Source: an uncultured Prevotellaceae bacterium
GTDB taxonomy: Bacteria > Bacteroidota > Bacteroidia > Bacteroidales > Muribaculaceae
Reading direction: 5' to 3'
DNA: 51,855 nt
NCBI GenBank assembly: GCA_946410125.1
Contig: CAMJZF010000002.1
Location: forward strand, 1-51,855
The notes beneath the pieces are model-generated. The model made no database searches and was not told the DNA's origin. It saw only the letters and a list, made by a program, of their open reading frames with translations. Positions within the stretch are counted from its first letter, which is position 1. Each line of letters begins with the position of its first letter. Both the position numbers and the translations under genes were made by a program. Below, piece after piece: positions 27,246 to 36,574 of the stretch.

Positions 27246-27929
27246 TTACTCAGCAGCACCTTCTTCACCCTCCTCGGCCTCGGCGGCTGCAGCTGCAGCG
27301 GCACGTGTGGCGCGAACACCAGTGATTACGAGATCCTTAGCGTTGGCAAGTTCAAAGTTGTCGAACTTCAAGTCACCAACCTTAATGGCATGACCAATGG
27401 CAACGTTGTCAACGTTAACAACAATGCGCTCGGGGATGTTGGTGTAGATACCTTTAACTTTCACCTTCTTCATGCCCAGGAAGAGCTTACCACCAGCCTT
27501 AACACCGGCAGCGTGGCCTTCAATCTTAACAGGCACGGGAACGGTAACAGGCTTGTCCTCAGTAACCTCAAGGAAGTCGAGGTGCAGGATGCTGTCGTTT
27601 ACTGGATGCCACTGGATGTCCTTGAGAACAGCCATTTTCTCAACACCGTTGAGGTTGAGAGCTACAACAAACACATCGGGAGTGTAGATGAGCTTGCGAA
27701 CATCGCTGAAGTTAACTGTGAAGTCGGTTGTGATCACGGCTTTGCCGTCGCGACCAATCTCAACAACCTTCTCGCCCTCGGCGAGAGTGCCGTCGTACTT
27801 GCCGTCCTTCAACTCTACTACCTTACCGCCATTCAAGACGCAAGGAATCTTTTTGCTGGCGCGAAGCGCCTTTGCAGCCTTCTTGCCAAGGTCGGTTCTT
27901 GGCTCTGCATTTAATTGAAAAGTCTTCAT
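27246..27929 (-). CDS. rplY: 50S ribosomal protein L25, Ctc form
   Basis: This is the 5S-rRNA-binding ribosomal protein of the long Ctc type, with an N-terminal L25 domain (about 1-92) and the TL5/Ctc C-terminal beta domain. The 227 residues begin [20 protein letters not shown] and end in an alanine/glutamate-rich tail ([16 protein letters not shown]) common in Bacteroidetes. The strong upstream promoter and position ahead of pth repeat the rplY-pth order found in many bacteria. Confidence 0.97.
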   Translation of the reverse strand: MKTFQLNAEPRTDLGKKAAKALRASKKIPCVLNGGKVVELKDGKYDGTLAEGEKVVEIGRDGKAVITTDFTVNFSDVRKLIYTPDVFVVALNLNGVEKMAVLKDIQWHPVNDSILHLDFLEVTEDKPVTVPVPVKIEGHAAGVKAGGKLFLGMKKVKVKGIYTNIPERIVVNVDNVAIGHAIKVGDLKFDNFELANAKDLVITGVRATRAAAAAAAEAEEGEEGAAE

Positions 27930-28002
27930 TTTTAATAAGTTGTGTTACTCAAAATTAAGTTATTTAGCTTAATTTCCCATCACACGGGAGCTTAAAGCGG
28001 TG

Positions 28003-28033
28003 CAAAGGTACAATGATTTTTTTGATTGCGCAA
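28003..28033 (-). promoter_or_regulatory. Promoter of rplY-pth-hslR
   Basis: On the minus strand TTG (28033-28031), 20 bp, TACCTTTG (28010-28003). Predicted start near 27996, leader of about 67 nt. Confidence 0.78.
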
Positions 28034-28109
28034 AATTTTTTTCACGTCAATTGAGAAAAAGCGATATTATAATGCGTTTTAAGTTTTACATAAAAGGGTT
28101 GGTGAAATA

Positions 28110-28141
28110 TTTGCTTGTGGCATTGGGAATGATTATATTTG
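28110..28141 (+). promoter_or_regulatory. Promoter of the orphan plug lipoprotein gene
   Basis: TTTG (28110-28113), 20 bp, TATATTTG (28134-28141). Predicted start near 28148, leader of about 15 nt. Confidence 0.75.
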
Positions 28142-28162
28142 TAGACTAAAAAAGTTGATGTT

Positions 28163-28558
28163 ATGAAGAACGTGTTGTTATGGTTAATTGTATTGTGCCA
28201 GTGTGGCTGTGGCAGTTGGCGTGAAGAGTCTATGTCGCGAGGAGTGGGAAATGTGTCGGTAACTACCGCCACACAGAGTCTTGAAGGAAAGGAGAGTGGT
28301 GTGCTTTTCAACTCTTCGTCGGGAAATCCTGAGATATCACCCTCGCTGCTAATACGCGGCATTGGCTCAATCAATGCCGGCACCGAGCCTCTATATGTTG
28401 TTGATGGAATGGTATATAACGGCCCCATCAACATGATAAACCCGAGCGACATTGAGTCGATAAAAGTCCTTAAGGACCCTGCAGAGACTTCAATCTACGG
28501 CATTAGAGGCGGCAATGGTGTAGTGGTGATAACGACAAAGAAAGGAAAGGGTAAGTAG
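28163..28558 (+). CDS. Stand-alone TonB-receptor plug-domain lipoprotein
   Basis: This 131-residue protein has a short signal and a cysteine-rich lipobox region (LLWLIVLCQCGCGS). Most of the mature part is the SusC/RagA plug domain: SLLIRGIGSINAGTEPLYVV, the VDGMVYNG stretch, then DIESIKVLKDPAETSIYGIR and GVVVITTKKG. It stops exactly where the beta-barrel of a TonB receptor would begin; the next 1 kb on this strand is non-coding, so this is not a frameshifted receptor. Its promoter shows it is a real gene. Function is unknown; a free plug anchored by lipid could regulate or partner a barrel protein. Confidence 0.85.
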   Translation: MKNVLLWLIVLCQCGCGSWREESMSRGVGNVSVTTATQSLEGKESGVLFNSSSGNPEISPSLLIRGIGSINAGTEPLYVVDGMVYNGPINMINPSDIESIKVLKDPAETSIYGIRGGNGVVVITTKKGKGK

Positions 28559-28565
28559 TTGCCGG

Positions 28566-29759
28566 TTATCGTTTTATTGTGCTAAGTGCTTTAATGGAGA
28601 GGATCAAGGAAGTGGCAATTAGCGGATAGAATGCGGGGTTGGCTACCTGGAGTGCTGTGAGCCACACTACCGTCATGGTTGCGATGAGGGCGATGTTGCA
28701 GTAATGGCACCACTTGAGCAACCGTGAGGCTTTTTTGCACCATGGCAAGACGGCAAGCAACAGCAACAGCGGATGTAGCCACAGGATGTTGTAGTTGGGC
28801 ATCACTGCTTCGTGGGTTGAGATGAACTCGACAAAGAAAATGATGCATCCTGCCAGAGCGGCAATGGTGAAGAAAATGGTGTGATACCAGCGTGAATTCT
28901 TGCCGCACTTCCAATCAAGCATTATGACTATTACAGTGATAGCGAGTAGAATCACAGCGAAGAACATAGGGGTGAGATACCAGGGGGTGGGTGGTGCAAC
29001 AATACCATTGTCGCTGCCTGGCTTGATGACTTCGCTGCGCGTAACCAGGGGAACAGACTTGCCGTCGCGCATGACATTGATGCTGTCGATGGCATGCATA
29101 AGGAACAATGGCACGAAGGTGTGGGTGCGGGCATCGATAACGGTGTCGCAAGCGGCACCGAGCACAAGGTCGATACCGAATTGTTCCCATGGATAGTTGC
29201 GCGTGTAATGAGTCATTACCTGACGCAGTGTCTTGCCAACGATATATTGGCAGTGGGTGTAGTCAAGTTGGTGGCCGAGCGCGGTTTCTATCACGTCGCG
29301 AGGGCGGGTAGAGCAGTTGTCGCTAAAGTGACGGTAGCGGTACTCGCGGTTGTCAGGCATTACGTTCCAGGCGAGGATGTCCCACACTCGCTGTGCCTGT
29401 TGCTGAGTGAGGTTTAGGTGCTGCTGCACCATCTTGCGACCCTCTTTAATGCCAGCATCGAGTTGTGGCGGCATTATAGCGCACAGGTAGTCGGTTTCGC
29501 CCATGATATAGCGAGTTACAAATCCTGGAGAATCGAAATCAAACACACCATAATTTATATAATATGAGCCAGTGGAGTCGGTCAATAGTATCTCGCTGTG
29601 GCCGAACACTTCAAAAACCTCGTTACCCGGGTAGTAGGTGATAAGGCTCACCTCAATGGGATTGGCTTTGGCAATGGTGTCGCTTGCAGGTTTTTGCGCG
29701 TTGGCAAACAGGCAGGTGAGCAACACTGTTATTAATAAAAAGAGGCGTGTTTTCTTCAT
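28566..29759 (-). CDS. DUF4105 (Lnb N-terminal type) membrane protein
   Basis: This 397-residue protein has a signal peptide (LFLLITVLLTCLFANAQ) and a periplasmic DUF4105 domain of about 230 residues. That domain contains INYGVFDFDSPGF, the RHFSDNCSTRPRDVIE cysteine-containing core and EQFGIDLVLG. Four hydrophobic segments then occupy about residues 255-395. DUF4105 resembles papain-like amidase folds, and the Cys and upstream His are candidate catalytic residues; that is inference. It starts 4 bp after the ABC-F gene on the same strand and is probably cotranscribed with it. Confidence 0.82.
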   Translation of the reverse strand: MKKTRLFLLITVLLTCLFANAQKPASDTIAKANPIEVSLITYYPGNEVFEVFGHSEILLTDSTGSYYINYGVFDFDSPGFVTRYIMGETDYLCAIMPPQLDAGIKEGRKMVQQHLNLTQQQAQRVWDILAWNVMPDNREYRYRHFSDNCSTRPRDVIETALGHQLDYTHCQYIVGKTLRQVMTHYTRNYPWEQFGIDLVLGAACDTVIDARTHTFVPLFLMHAIDSINVMRDGKSVPLVTRSEVIKPGSDNGIVAPPTPWYLTPMFFAVILLAITVIVIMLDWKCGKNSRWYHTIFFTIAALAGCIIFFVEFISTHEAVMPNYNILWLHPLLLLLAVLPWCKKASRLLKWCHYCNIALIATMTVVWLTALQVANPAFYPLIATSLILSIKALSTIKR

Positions 29760-29763
29760 AATG

Positions 29764-31635
29764 CTATTGTTCTTTTTCGCTGAGTTCGAGCCAGCGCAGT
29801 TCTTTCTCGTCGAGAAGTTCTTGCAGTTGGCTATAGCGTGCGCTTTTTTTATCCATGTCGTTAATCACTTCGCCGCTGGCGAAGAGGTCGTCGAGCTGAC
29901 GTTTCTCGGCATTGAGCTGCTCAATCTCGCCTGTGAGCTGTTCCAGCTCGCGTTTTTCTTTGAAAGAGAGTTTGCGTGAGTTGTCGCGCACGTTGTACTG
30001 CACTTTTTCGCGCGGCTTGGCGTTGGCTCTCGCCGCCTCGGCATCGAGCTTGTCGTGATAATCTTTCCAAGCGCGATATTCACTGTAGTTCCCTGGGAAA
30101 TCCTTGACGATGCCGTTGCCCAGGAAAACAAAAGTGTGGTCAACTGTCCTGTCCATGAAAAAGCGGTCGTGACTCACGATTATCACACACCCGTTGAATT
30201 TCGAGAGATAGTCTTCAAGTATTTCGAGAGTGGAGATGTCAAGGTCGTTGGTAGGCTCGTCGAGGATGAGGAAGTTGGGCTTGCTCATGAGCACCATGGC
30301 GAGGTAGAGCCTGCGTTTCTCGCCTCCGCTAAGGGTGGAGATAAACTTTTGCTGGTCGGCATTGGTAAAGAGAAAAAGGTTGAGGAACTGTGCTGCGGTA
30401 TAATGCGTTTTCTCGTCGAAGTAGATGTACTCGGCTACGTCGCGCACAGCATCAATTACACGCTTGCCCTCGTCGAAGTGCATGCCTTCCTGGCTGTAGT
30501 AGCCAAACCGCACGGTTTTTCCCAGCTCGAAGTGCCCGCTGTCGCAAGGCACTTCACCGAGCAGGAGCTTGATGAACGTTGACTTGCCCACACCGTTGTC
30601 TCCCACGATTCCCAACTTCTCATAGCGCGCAAAGGTGTATTCAAAGTCTTTGAGAATCACCTTGTCGCCAAATGCCTTGCACACGTTGTGGGCGATGAAT
30701 ATTTTCTTGCCGATGTAGGCCGAACTGACATTGAGCCTGACGTCGCCAGGGTCGCGAAAGCCTTGAGCGCGTTCCTTTAGGTCGTAGAACGCATCAATGC
30801 GATATTGTGCCTTGTGCTGTCGTGCCTGTGGCTGTCGCCGCATCCATTCCAGCTCGGTGCGCAAGAGGTTTCGTGCTTTCTCCACTTGGGCATTTTGTGC
30901 CTCGATGCGCTCGGCACGTTTTTCGAGGTAGTAGTTGTAGTTGCCGTCGTAGGAAAAGATTTCCTGCTGGTCGAGCTCCATAATGCGTGTACAAATGTTG
31001 TCAAGGAAGTAGCGGTCGTGGGTGACCATCAAGAGAGTCATGGTGCTTCGCCGCAAGTAGTTCTCAAGCCACTCAATCATGTCGATGTCGAGGTGGTTGG
31101 TGGGCTCATCGAGGATAAGGAACTGTGGCTCGTCGATGAGAATCTTGGCGAGAGCCACACGCTTTACCTGCCCACCGCTAAGCTCTCCCACAGGCTGATG
31201 AAAGTCATCAATCTTGAGTTTCGTGAGAATTTGCTTGAACCGCTCCTCATAGTCCCAGGCATGACAGTTGTCCATTGCCTGGATTGCAGCGGTGATGGCT
31301 TTGGGGTCGCCACTGTGGGCGGCACGCTCATAGGCGAGAACCGCGCGCGCACTTGGGTCGTCACCCTCTAAGCAGGCGTCGATTACCGTCTTGGCCTCTT
31401 CAAAGGTGGGAATTTGTGGCAGATAACCGATTCGCAGGTTGTTACGGTAGATGATGGTTCCCGAGTCGGGGGTGTCGACTCCTGCCAGCAAGTTGAGCAA
31501 AGTGCTCTTGCCGGTTCCGTTCTTGGCGATAAGCCCCACCTTGTCGCCCTCATCAAGTCCGAAAGATATGTCGCCAAAAAGCAAGTCGTAGCCAAAAGAC
31601 TTGGTTAAGTTTTCTACCTGTAACAGTGCTGACAT
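29764..31635 (-). CDS. ABC-F family ATPase
   Basis: ABC-F proteins have two fused ATPase domains, lack membrane segments, and act on ribosomes. The 623 residues contain Walker A AKNGTGKST at about 38-46 and GDNGVGKST near 340-348, and the signature motifs LSGGQVKRVALA and LSGGEKRRLYLA. Walker B is FLILDEPTNHLDI and FLILDEPTNDLDI. A charged coiled coil (FKEKRELEQLTGEIEQLNAE) makes up the C-terminal 85 residues, as in Uup-type proteins. The class is firm; translation-factor versus antibiotic-protection role cannot be told. Confidence 0.94.
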   Translation of the reverse strand: MSALLQVENLTKSFGYDLLFGDISFGLDEGDKVGLIAKNGTGKSTLLNLLAGVDTPDSGTIIYRNNLRIGYLPQIPTFEEAKTVIDACLEGDDPSARAVLAYERAAHSGDPKAITAAIQAMDNCHAWDYEERFKQILTKLKIDDFHQPVGELSGGQVKRVALAKILIDEPQFLILDEPTNHLDIDMIEWLENYLRRSTMTLLMVTHDRYFLDNICTRIMELDQQEIFSYDGNYNYYLEKRAERIEAQNAQVEKARNLLRTELEWMRRQPQARQHKAQYRIDAFYDLKERAQGFRDPGDVRLNVSSAYIGKKIFIAHNVCKAFGDKVILKDFEYTFARYEKLGIVGDNGVGKSTFIKLLLGEVPCDSGHFELGKTVRFGYYSQEGMHFDEGKRVIDAVRDVAEYIYFDEKTHYTAAQFLNLFLFTNADQQKFISTLSGGEKRRLYLAMVLMSKPNFLILDEPTNDLDISTLEILEDYLSKFNGCVIIVSHDRFFMDRTVDHTFVFLGNGIVKDFPGNYSEYRAWKDYHDKLDAEAARANAKPREKVQYNVRDNSRKLSFKEKRELEQLTGEIEQLNAEKRQLDDLFASGEVINDMDKKSARYSQLQELLDEKELRWLELSEKEQ

Positions 31636-31683
31636 TTTGCTGTTGTAAGAGTTCAGTAATCGGTTGGGTGTATCGCTTTAAAC

Positions 31684-31716
31684 AAACGCCAGGCCCATGG
31701 GTGGAACCTGGCGTTT
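31684..31716 (-). terminator. Terminator of the fumarate reductase operon
   Basis: AACGCCAGG and CCTGGCGTT form a 9-bp stem, extended by flanking A-T pairs, with T stretches on both strands. It lies about 20 bp after the iron-sulfur subunit gene. Confidence 0.9.
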
Positions 31717-31735
31717 TTATAATGAGCATTGCGGT

Positions 31736-32491
31736 TTAATCGCTGCATTTAGCGCAAATGTACTCGCGGTTGAGTCGGGCAATGTTGCTCAGCTTGATGT
31801 TCTTGGGGCACTCGGCGGCGCAAGCACCAGTGTTGGTGCAGTTGCCGAATCCCAGCTCGTCCATCTTCTGGAGCATTGCTTTCACGCGCTTCTTGGCTTC
31901 GGCCTTACCTTGTGGCAGTAGAGCAAACTGGCTCACCTTTGCCGAAACGAAGAGCATTGCCGAACCATTCTTGCAGGCTGCCACGCAGGCACCGCATCCA
32001 ATGCAGCTGGCACTGTCCATCGCTTCGTCGGCATCGACTTTGCTGATGGGGATAGCGTTGGCATCCTGTGCGCCGCCGGTATTGAAGCTTACATAACCGC
32101 CGGCCTGCTGAATCTTGTCGAAAGCATTGCGGTCGACCATTAAGTCCTTAATAACAGGGAAAGCTGCCGAGCGCCAGGGTTCAACGGTAATGGTCTCTCC
32201 ATCCTTGAAACGGCGCATGTAAAGCTGGCAAGTGGTAGCTCCGGTAGCAGGTCCGTGAGGATGTCCATTGATATATAGCGAGCACATACCGCATATTCCC
32301 TCGCGGCAGTCATGATCGAAAGCGATGGGCTCCTCGCCACGCTCAACAAGTTGCTCGTTGAGGATGTCGAGAGTCTCAAGGAACGAGGTGTCGGTAGGGA
32401 TGTCTTGGAGCTCATAAGTGACAAATTCGCCCTGTGCTTTGGGATTTGCTTGTCTCCAAACTTTCAATTTTACGCTTATGCTATTTTCCAT
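31736..32491 (-). CDS. sdhB: Succinate dehydrogenase/fumarate reductase iron-sulfur subunit
   Basis: It transfers electrons between the flavoprotein and the membrane quinone site. The 251 residues contain the plant-type [2Fe-2S] motif [15 protein letters not shown], a [4Fe-4S] motif [11 protein letters not shown], and a third cluster motif [14 protein letters not shown]. It is the last gene of the operon, 6 bp after the flavoprotein subunit. In anaerobic Bacteroidales the complex usually runs as fumarate reductase with menaquinol; direction is inferred from lineage. Confidence 0.97.
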   Translation of the reverse strand: MENSISVKLKVWRQANPKAQGEFVTYELQDIPTDTSFLETLDILNEQLVERGEEPIAFDHDCREGICGMCSLYINGHPHGPATGATTCQLYMRRFKDGETITVEPWRSAAFPVIKDLMVDRNAFDKIQQAGGYVSFNTGGAQDANAIPISKVDADEAMDSASCIGCGACVAACKNGSAMLFVSAKVSQFALLPQGKAEAKKRVKAMLQKMDELGFGNCTNTGACAAECPKNIKLSNIARLNREYICAKCSD

Positions 32492-32497
32492 AATTCA

Positions 32498-34507
32498 TTA
32501 GTTTTTGTAGTTGCGTGTTTGTACCTTAATTGCCTCGTAGTGTAGTGGTTCCTTAATTAGAGATGGAGCCTTGGTGTCGTCGCCGTTGTATTTCCAGCAA
32601 GCAACATAGAAGAAGTTTTCATCGTCGCGTTTAGCTTCGCCTTCTTCGGTTTGGTGCTCCTCACGGAAGTGTCCACCGCAAGATTCCTCACGGTTCAAGG
32701 CATCATAGGCGATGAGTTCGCCCATTGTGATGAAGTCGCGCAGACGGAACGCCTTGTCAAGCTCGATGTTCATGCCCTCTTGGTCGCCGGGAATGAACAG
32801 ATTGGTCTCAAATTCCTTGCGCAGTTCTTTGATTTTCTCAAGGGCAGTTTCGAGACTCTCTTTGGTGCGTCCCATTCCCACATAGTCCCACATGATGTTA
32901 CCCAGCTCCTTGTGGATAGAGTCAACCGAGCGGTTGCCCTTGATGTTCATGAGGTTGTCGAGGTCGGCTTGAACGCGCTCTTCGGTTTCCTCAAACTCAG
33001 GCAGGTCGGTAGAGAACCTGGGCACTGTGATTTGGTCGCTGAGGTAGTTCTGGATGGTGTAGGGGAGCACGAAGTAACCGTCGGCAAGACCTTGCATAAG
33101 AGCTGATGCGCCGAGTCGGTTAGCGCCGTGGTCGCTGAAGTTGCACTCACCAATTGCAAAGAGTCCCTTGATAGAGGTCTGCAACTCATAGTCTACCCAT
33201 ATACCGCCCATAGTGTAGTGGATGGCAGGATAGATCATCATTGGATTGTAGTACTTGACTCCGTTGATCTCGTTGGCGAGTTCGCCGGGATTAACGTCGG
33301 TAATTTCCTCATACATGTCGAAGAGGTTGCCATAGCGCTGGCGCACTACATCGATGCCGAGGCGGTTGATGGCCTCGCTGAAGTCGAGGAATACGGCTTG
33401 ACCGGTGTTGTTAACACCAAATCCCTTGTCGCAACGCTCCTTGGCGGCACGGCTTGCCACGTCGCGTGGCACGAGGTTACCAAAGGCAGGATAGCGACGC
33501 TCAAGATAGTAGTCACGTTCCTCTTCGGGGATGTCACTGCCCTTGATTTGTCCGGCTTGCAGTTTCTTGGCATCCTCAATGTTCTTGGGCACCCAGATGC
33601 GTCCATCGTTACGCAGCGACTCGCTCATGAGAGTGAGCTTCGATTGCTTGTCGCCATGACGTGGAATACATGTTGGGTGAATTTGAACGTAAGCAGGATT
33701 GGCAAAGTAGGCTCCCTTGCGGTAGCAAGCCATCGCAGCGCTCACGTTGCATGCCATAGCGTTGGTCGAGAGGAAATAGGTGTTGCCATAGCCTCCGGTG
33801 GCAATTACCACAGCATGAGCAGCAAAGCGCTCGAGCTTGCCTGTAACGAGGTTCTTGGCGATGATGCCGCGTGCGCGTCCGTCAATAATTACCACGTCGT
33901 GCATCTCATAGCGGTTGTAGCTCTTAACGTTGCCCATCTCGATTTGACGGTTGAGCGACGAGTAAGCACCAAGCAGCAGCTGTTGTCCAGTCTGTCCCTT
34001 GGCATAGAATGTGCGGCTTACCTGTGCGCCGCCAAAAGAGCGGTTGGCGAGCAGACCTCCATATTCGCGTGCAAAGGGAACACCCTGTGCCACGCATTGG
34101 TCGATGATGTTGTTCGACACCTCGGCAAGGCGGTAAACGTTGGCCTCACGGGCACGGTAGTCACCACCCTTTACAGTGTCGTAGAACAAGCGATAAACAG
34201 AGTCACCGTCGTTCTGATAGTTCTTGGCGGCATTGATACCACCCTGTGCTGCAATAGAGTGAGCACGGCGTGGTGAATCCTGAATGCAGAAGTTGAGCAC
34301 CTTGAAACCCATCTCTCCCAGAGTGGCAGCGGCACTGGCACCAGCCAGACCTGTACCCACCACGATGATGTCCAAGCGACGCTTGTTGGCAGGGTTAACG
34401 AGTTTTTGATGTGCCTTATAGTTAGTCCATTTCTCAGCTACTGGACCCTCAGGAATTTTAGAGTCGATAGCAGGCTGAGCAACGTTTTTCTTTAAGTTTT
34501 CTTCCAT
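32498..34507 (-). CDS. sdhA: Succinate dehydrogenase/fumarate reductase flavoprotein subunit
   Basis: This catalytic subunit with covalent FAD interconverts fumarate and succinate. The 669 residues have the Rossmann motif [19 protein letters not shown] (47-65), the FAD-linking histidine H83 in [14 protein letters not shown], and the active-site segment [15 protein letters not shown]. The length and N-terminal extension match the type B (Wolinella/Bacillus-like) enzymes of Bacteroidetes. It lies between the cytochrome b and iron-sulfur genes with short spacers. Confidence 0.98.
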   Translation of the reverse strand: MEENLKKNVAQPAIDSKIPEGPVAEKWTNYKAHQKLVNPANKRRLDIIVVGTGLAGASAAATLGEMGFKVLNFCIQDSPRRAHSIAAQGGINAAKNYQNDGDSVYRLFYDTVKGGDYRAREANVYRLAEVSNNIIDQCVAQGVPFAREYGGLLANRSFGGAQVSRTFYAKGQTGQQLLLGAYSSLNRQIEMGNVKSYNRYEMHDVVIIDGRARGIIAKNLVTGKLERFAAHAVVIATGGYGNTYFLSTNAMACNVSAAMACYRKGAYFANPAYVQIHPTCIPRHGDKQSKLTLMSESLRNDGRIWVPKNIEDAKKLQAGQIKGSDIPEEERDYYLERRYPAFGNLVPRDVASRAAKERCDKGFGVNNTGQAVFLDFSEAINRLGIDVVRQRYGNLFDMYEEITDVNPGELANEINGVKYYNPMMIYPAIHYTMGGIWVDYELQTSIKGLFAIGECNFSDHGANRLGASALMQGLADGYFVLPYTIQNYLSDQITVPRFSTDLPEFEETEERVQADLDNLMNIKGNRSVDSIHKELGNIMWDYVGMGRTKESLETALEKIKELRKEFETNLFIPGDQEGMNIELDKAFRLRDFITMGELIAYDALNREESCGGHFREEHQTEEGEAKRDDENFFYVACWKYNGDDTKAPSLIKEPLHYEAIKVQTRNYKN

Positions 34508-34546
34508 TTTTCAAAAAAAGTTTTAATGATTAATTACTCAGCTTAA

Positions 34547-35233
34547 TTAGATCAACTCGCCGATACATGGGCAGCTATCGGTCGCAAATTTAATAGTGAG
34601 AGCGATGGCCTCGACGGCGAAGAGCAGCATCACGATGGTAGCCCACCACCAGCCAATGCACTTCCAGCGGCACAACCACTTGTCGTTGTTGGCACCAAGC
34701 GACTGGAATGCGCTCCAGAATCCGTGAGTGATGTGGAACCAGATGGCGCAGAACCCAATCAGGTAAACAGGCAAAACCCAAGGTTGGCTAAAGGTGGCTT
34801 CAAGAGCTTGAGAGCCCGAATACACATCTCCGCCGGTAATTTCGGGAAGCTGCATCTTAGCCCAGAACTGGAACAAGTGCAACACGAGGAAGCACAGCAC
34901 GATGATGCCCAGCACGAGCATGTTTTGTGAAGCCCATTCAACGCTCTTGGGACGTGCAGTGACAGCATAGCGGTCGTTGCCGCGAGCACTGCGGTTCTGT
35001 AAAGTAAGCCAGAAGGCGAAGATGATGTGAATCACAAAACCTGCGGCGAGCACCAGGGTGCCCAGCAGAGCATACCAGTTGGCACCAAGGAACTCACAAA
35101 CAGCCTCATAAGCATCGAGCGAGAGGACAGCTACTGCGTTCATCAGTGCGTGGAATGTTAAGAATAGGATTAGAAAAAGTCCGGTGACACTCATCACCAC
35201 TTTCCTTCCTACCGAAGATTTGAATAACCACAT
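34547..35233 (-). CDS. sdhC: Succinate dehydrogenase/fumarate reductase cytochrome b subunit
   Basis: This 228-residue single membrane subunit has five hydrophobic segments, as in type B enzymes that carry two hemes. Histidines in the membrane segments (LTFHALMN, AAGFVIHIIFAF, FLVLHLFQF and WFHITHGFW) are candidate heme ligands. It is the first gene of the operon, 39 bp before the flavoprotein, and begins MWLFKSSVGRKVVMSVTGLF, a standard start for this family. Confidence 0.96.
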   Translation of the reverse strand: MWLFKSSVGRKVVMSVTGLFLILFLTFHALMNAVAVLSLDAYEAVCEFLGANWYALLGTLVLAAGFVIHIIFAFWLTLQNRSARGNDRYAVTARPKSVEWASQNMLVLGIIVLCFLVLHLFQFWAKMQLPEITGGDVYSGSQALEATFSQPWVLPVYLIGFCAIWFHITHGFWSAFQSLGANNDKWLCRWKCIGWWWATIVMLLFAVEAIALTIKFATDSCPCIGELI

Positions 35234-35326
35234 AGTAGAGTTTAGAATTTAGTTATTAATTGATTTATTTAATTATTAATCAAGTTGATAAGCACCACAC
35301 GCGATGCGCATGGCGGAATTTCAGTG

Positions 35327-35357
35327 CAAATTTACCATTTTTTGCCGTCATTTGCAA
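35327..35357 (-). promoter_or_regulatory. Promoter of the fumarate reductase operon
   Basis: On the minus strand TTG (35357-35355), 20 bp, TAAATTTG (35334-35327). Predicted start near 35320, leader of about 87 nt. Confidence 0.75.
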
Positions 35358-35384
35358 CTTCAAAAGGCAAAAATCTTTATAACA

Positions 35385-35416
35385 TTTTGTATTAATTTAA
35401 ATTATATATAATTTTG
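35385..35416 (+). promoter_or_regulatory. Promoter of the NAGPA-like lipoprotein gene
   Basis: TTTTG (35385-35389), 19 bp, TAATTTTG (35409-35416). It is divergent from, and about 30 bp from, the fumarate reductase promoter. Predicted start near 35423. Confidence 0.7.
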
Positions 35417-35454
35417 CAATAAAAGAAACCGTAATTATTCTCAAAATTTTTTAT

Positions 35455-36219
35455 ATGACTTTTCTTAAATGGATAATGATGGGCATAGTGTCTGCCGCGC
35501 TAATGGGTTGCGGCTCTTCAAAGCAAAACATCTTGACTGGTAGCGGAGTGATTGCCGGCGAGGCGACTGCCGCCGGCAAGCAAGTGATAGTAATGCGCCC
35601 CACTGGTAATGCGCAGGTGCGTTTTGTAAGTCACAAGCAAAATGGCTTTGGGGGTGCTCCGAGTGTTGATGACACCTCGATTGTTCTTAATGTTGCGGCT
35701 GCTTTCACGCTCGACACCGAAACAATGGACGTGTGTGGTGACCATGTGGTAGCCGGAGAGCTTATCAAGGGTTATGACGACGTGACGGCAACCGGCCATG
35801 CGCTGATAGTGAATAATAAGGTGAAGATATTGCCAAACAGCAGGCTTGAAGAGTCGATTGGGCTTGCTGTTGACAAGAAAGGCTATCTGTTTCAGCAATG
35901 TCTTATTGTGGAAGATGGCAAAGGCAGGGTAGAGCGGGTGCCCCAAGCTATCCGTGACCGTCGGGCTCACATCATCTACCGGGCGGCGTGCACGATGAGT
36001 GATGGCTCGCTGGCGATAGTTCAGGGTGCCGAGAAGATGTATTGTGATGAGTTTGTCGATGCTTTGGTTGCCTTGGGAGCCCGGCAGGCATTATATCTCG
36101 ACATGGGCACTTGGGCCTGGGGATGGGTGAGAGAAAGCGGAAAGCCTGTTCGTGAACTTGCCGAGCATTTTTCTAATACACGCTATCAAAGCAACTGGCT
36201 TCAAGTGATAGCTAAGTAG
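35455..36219 (+). CDS. Phosphodiester glycosidase-like (NAGPA) lipoprotein
   Basis: This 254-residue protein has a lipoprotein signal (SAALMGCGSS). The fold resembles the NAGPA/phosphodiester glycosidase family (PF09992): alternating strands, then a C-terminal GARQALYLDMGTWAWGWVRE where typical members have a conserved LDGGG-type loop. That loop is altered here (DMGTW), so activity is uncertain. Characterised relatives remove N-acetylglucosamine from phosphodiester-linked glycans. It is monocistronic, with repeats starting immediately at its stop codon. Family call is moderate, function uncertain. Confidence 0.6.
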   Translation: MTFLKWIMMGIVSAALMGCGSSKQNILTGSGVIAGEATAAGKQVIVMRPTGNAQVRFVSHKQNGFGGAPSVDDTSIVLNVAAAFTLDTETMDVCGDHVVAGELIKGYDDVTATGHALIVNNKVKILPNSRLEESIGLAVDKKGYLFQQCLIVEDGKGRVERVPQAIRDRRAHIIYRAACTMSDGSLAIVQGAEKMYCDEFVDALVALGARQALYLDMGTWAWGWVRESGKPVRELAEHFSNTRYQSNWLQVIAK

Positions 36220-36277
36220 TTTTTAGTTATCAGTTATCAGTTATTAGTTTTCAGTTTTCAGTAATCAGTTTTCAGTT
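36218..36277. repeat. AGTTATCAGT-type repeat array
   Basis: About six units (AGTTATCAGTTATCAGTTAT and onward) begin at the stop codon of the NAGPA-like gene. This is the clearest array of the family in the window. Confidence 0.75.
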
Positions 36278-36314
36278 CCTGTAGATATATGGGTTGAGGA
36301 CGGGCCATGCTAAA

Positions 36315-36409
36315 ATAAAAAAAGCCCGGCTCTCACGAGTGGGACTTTAAATTTATGAATAGAATCTGTATAGAAAAGTGCAATATAATATTGCTGTCCT
36401 AATTATTAT
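36315..36409 (-). ncRNA. Candidate small RNA, about 95 nt
   Basis: On the minus strand a -7 box TACCTTTG (36423-36416) predicts a start near 36409. The transcript would contain a small hairpin GCAATATTATATTGC. It would end in a longer imperfect stem (36348-36321, arms AAAGTCCCACTC and GAGCCGGGCTTT) followed by TTTTTTTATTTT, a typical intrinsic terminator. No minus-strand gene lies between, so promoter and terminator appear to bracket a non-coding transcript. The -33 element is weak (TTTCG rather than TTTG). No known RNA family recognised. Confidence 0.45.
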
Positions 36410-36415
36410 GCGGTG

Positions 36416-36423
36416 CAAAGGTA
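36416..36423 (-). promoter_or_regulatory. -7 box of the candidate small RNA
   Basis: Minus-strand TACCTTTG, identical to the boxes before tRNA-Lys and rplY. Confidence 0.5.
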
Positions 36424-36574
36424 TAAACGATTTTCATGAGCCGAAAGGTTTGTTTTTCCTTTGTTTTGTTCCATTTTTCGGATTTGGTCAAAAAAATAAC
36501 CATTTTGGGTAGTTTTTTGTTCGTTATGTTTTGTTTTTTTGTACATGAAAAGGTAAAAAACAGAGAAAAAAATC

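Noticed and set aside
26615-27319. Peptidyl-tRNA hydrolase with a 47-residue N-terminal extension
   Set aside because: The extension overlaps the end of rplY and has no counterpart in the family.
28163-28558. The plug lipoprotein as a frameshifted SusC gene
   Set aside because: No barrel-coding sequence follows in any plus-strand frame; the next gene is on the opposite strand and begins within 10 bp.
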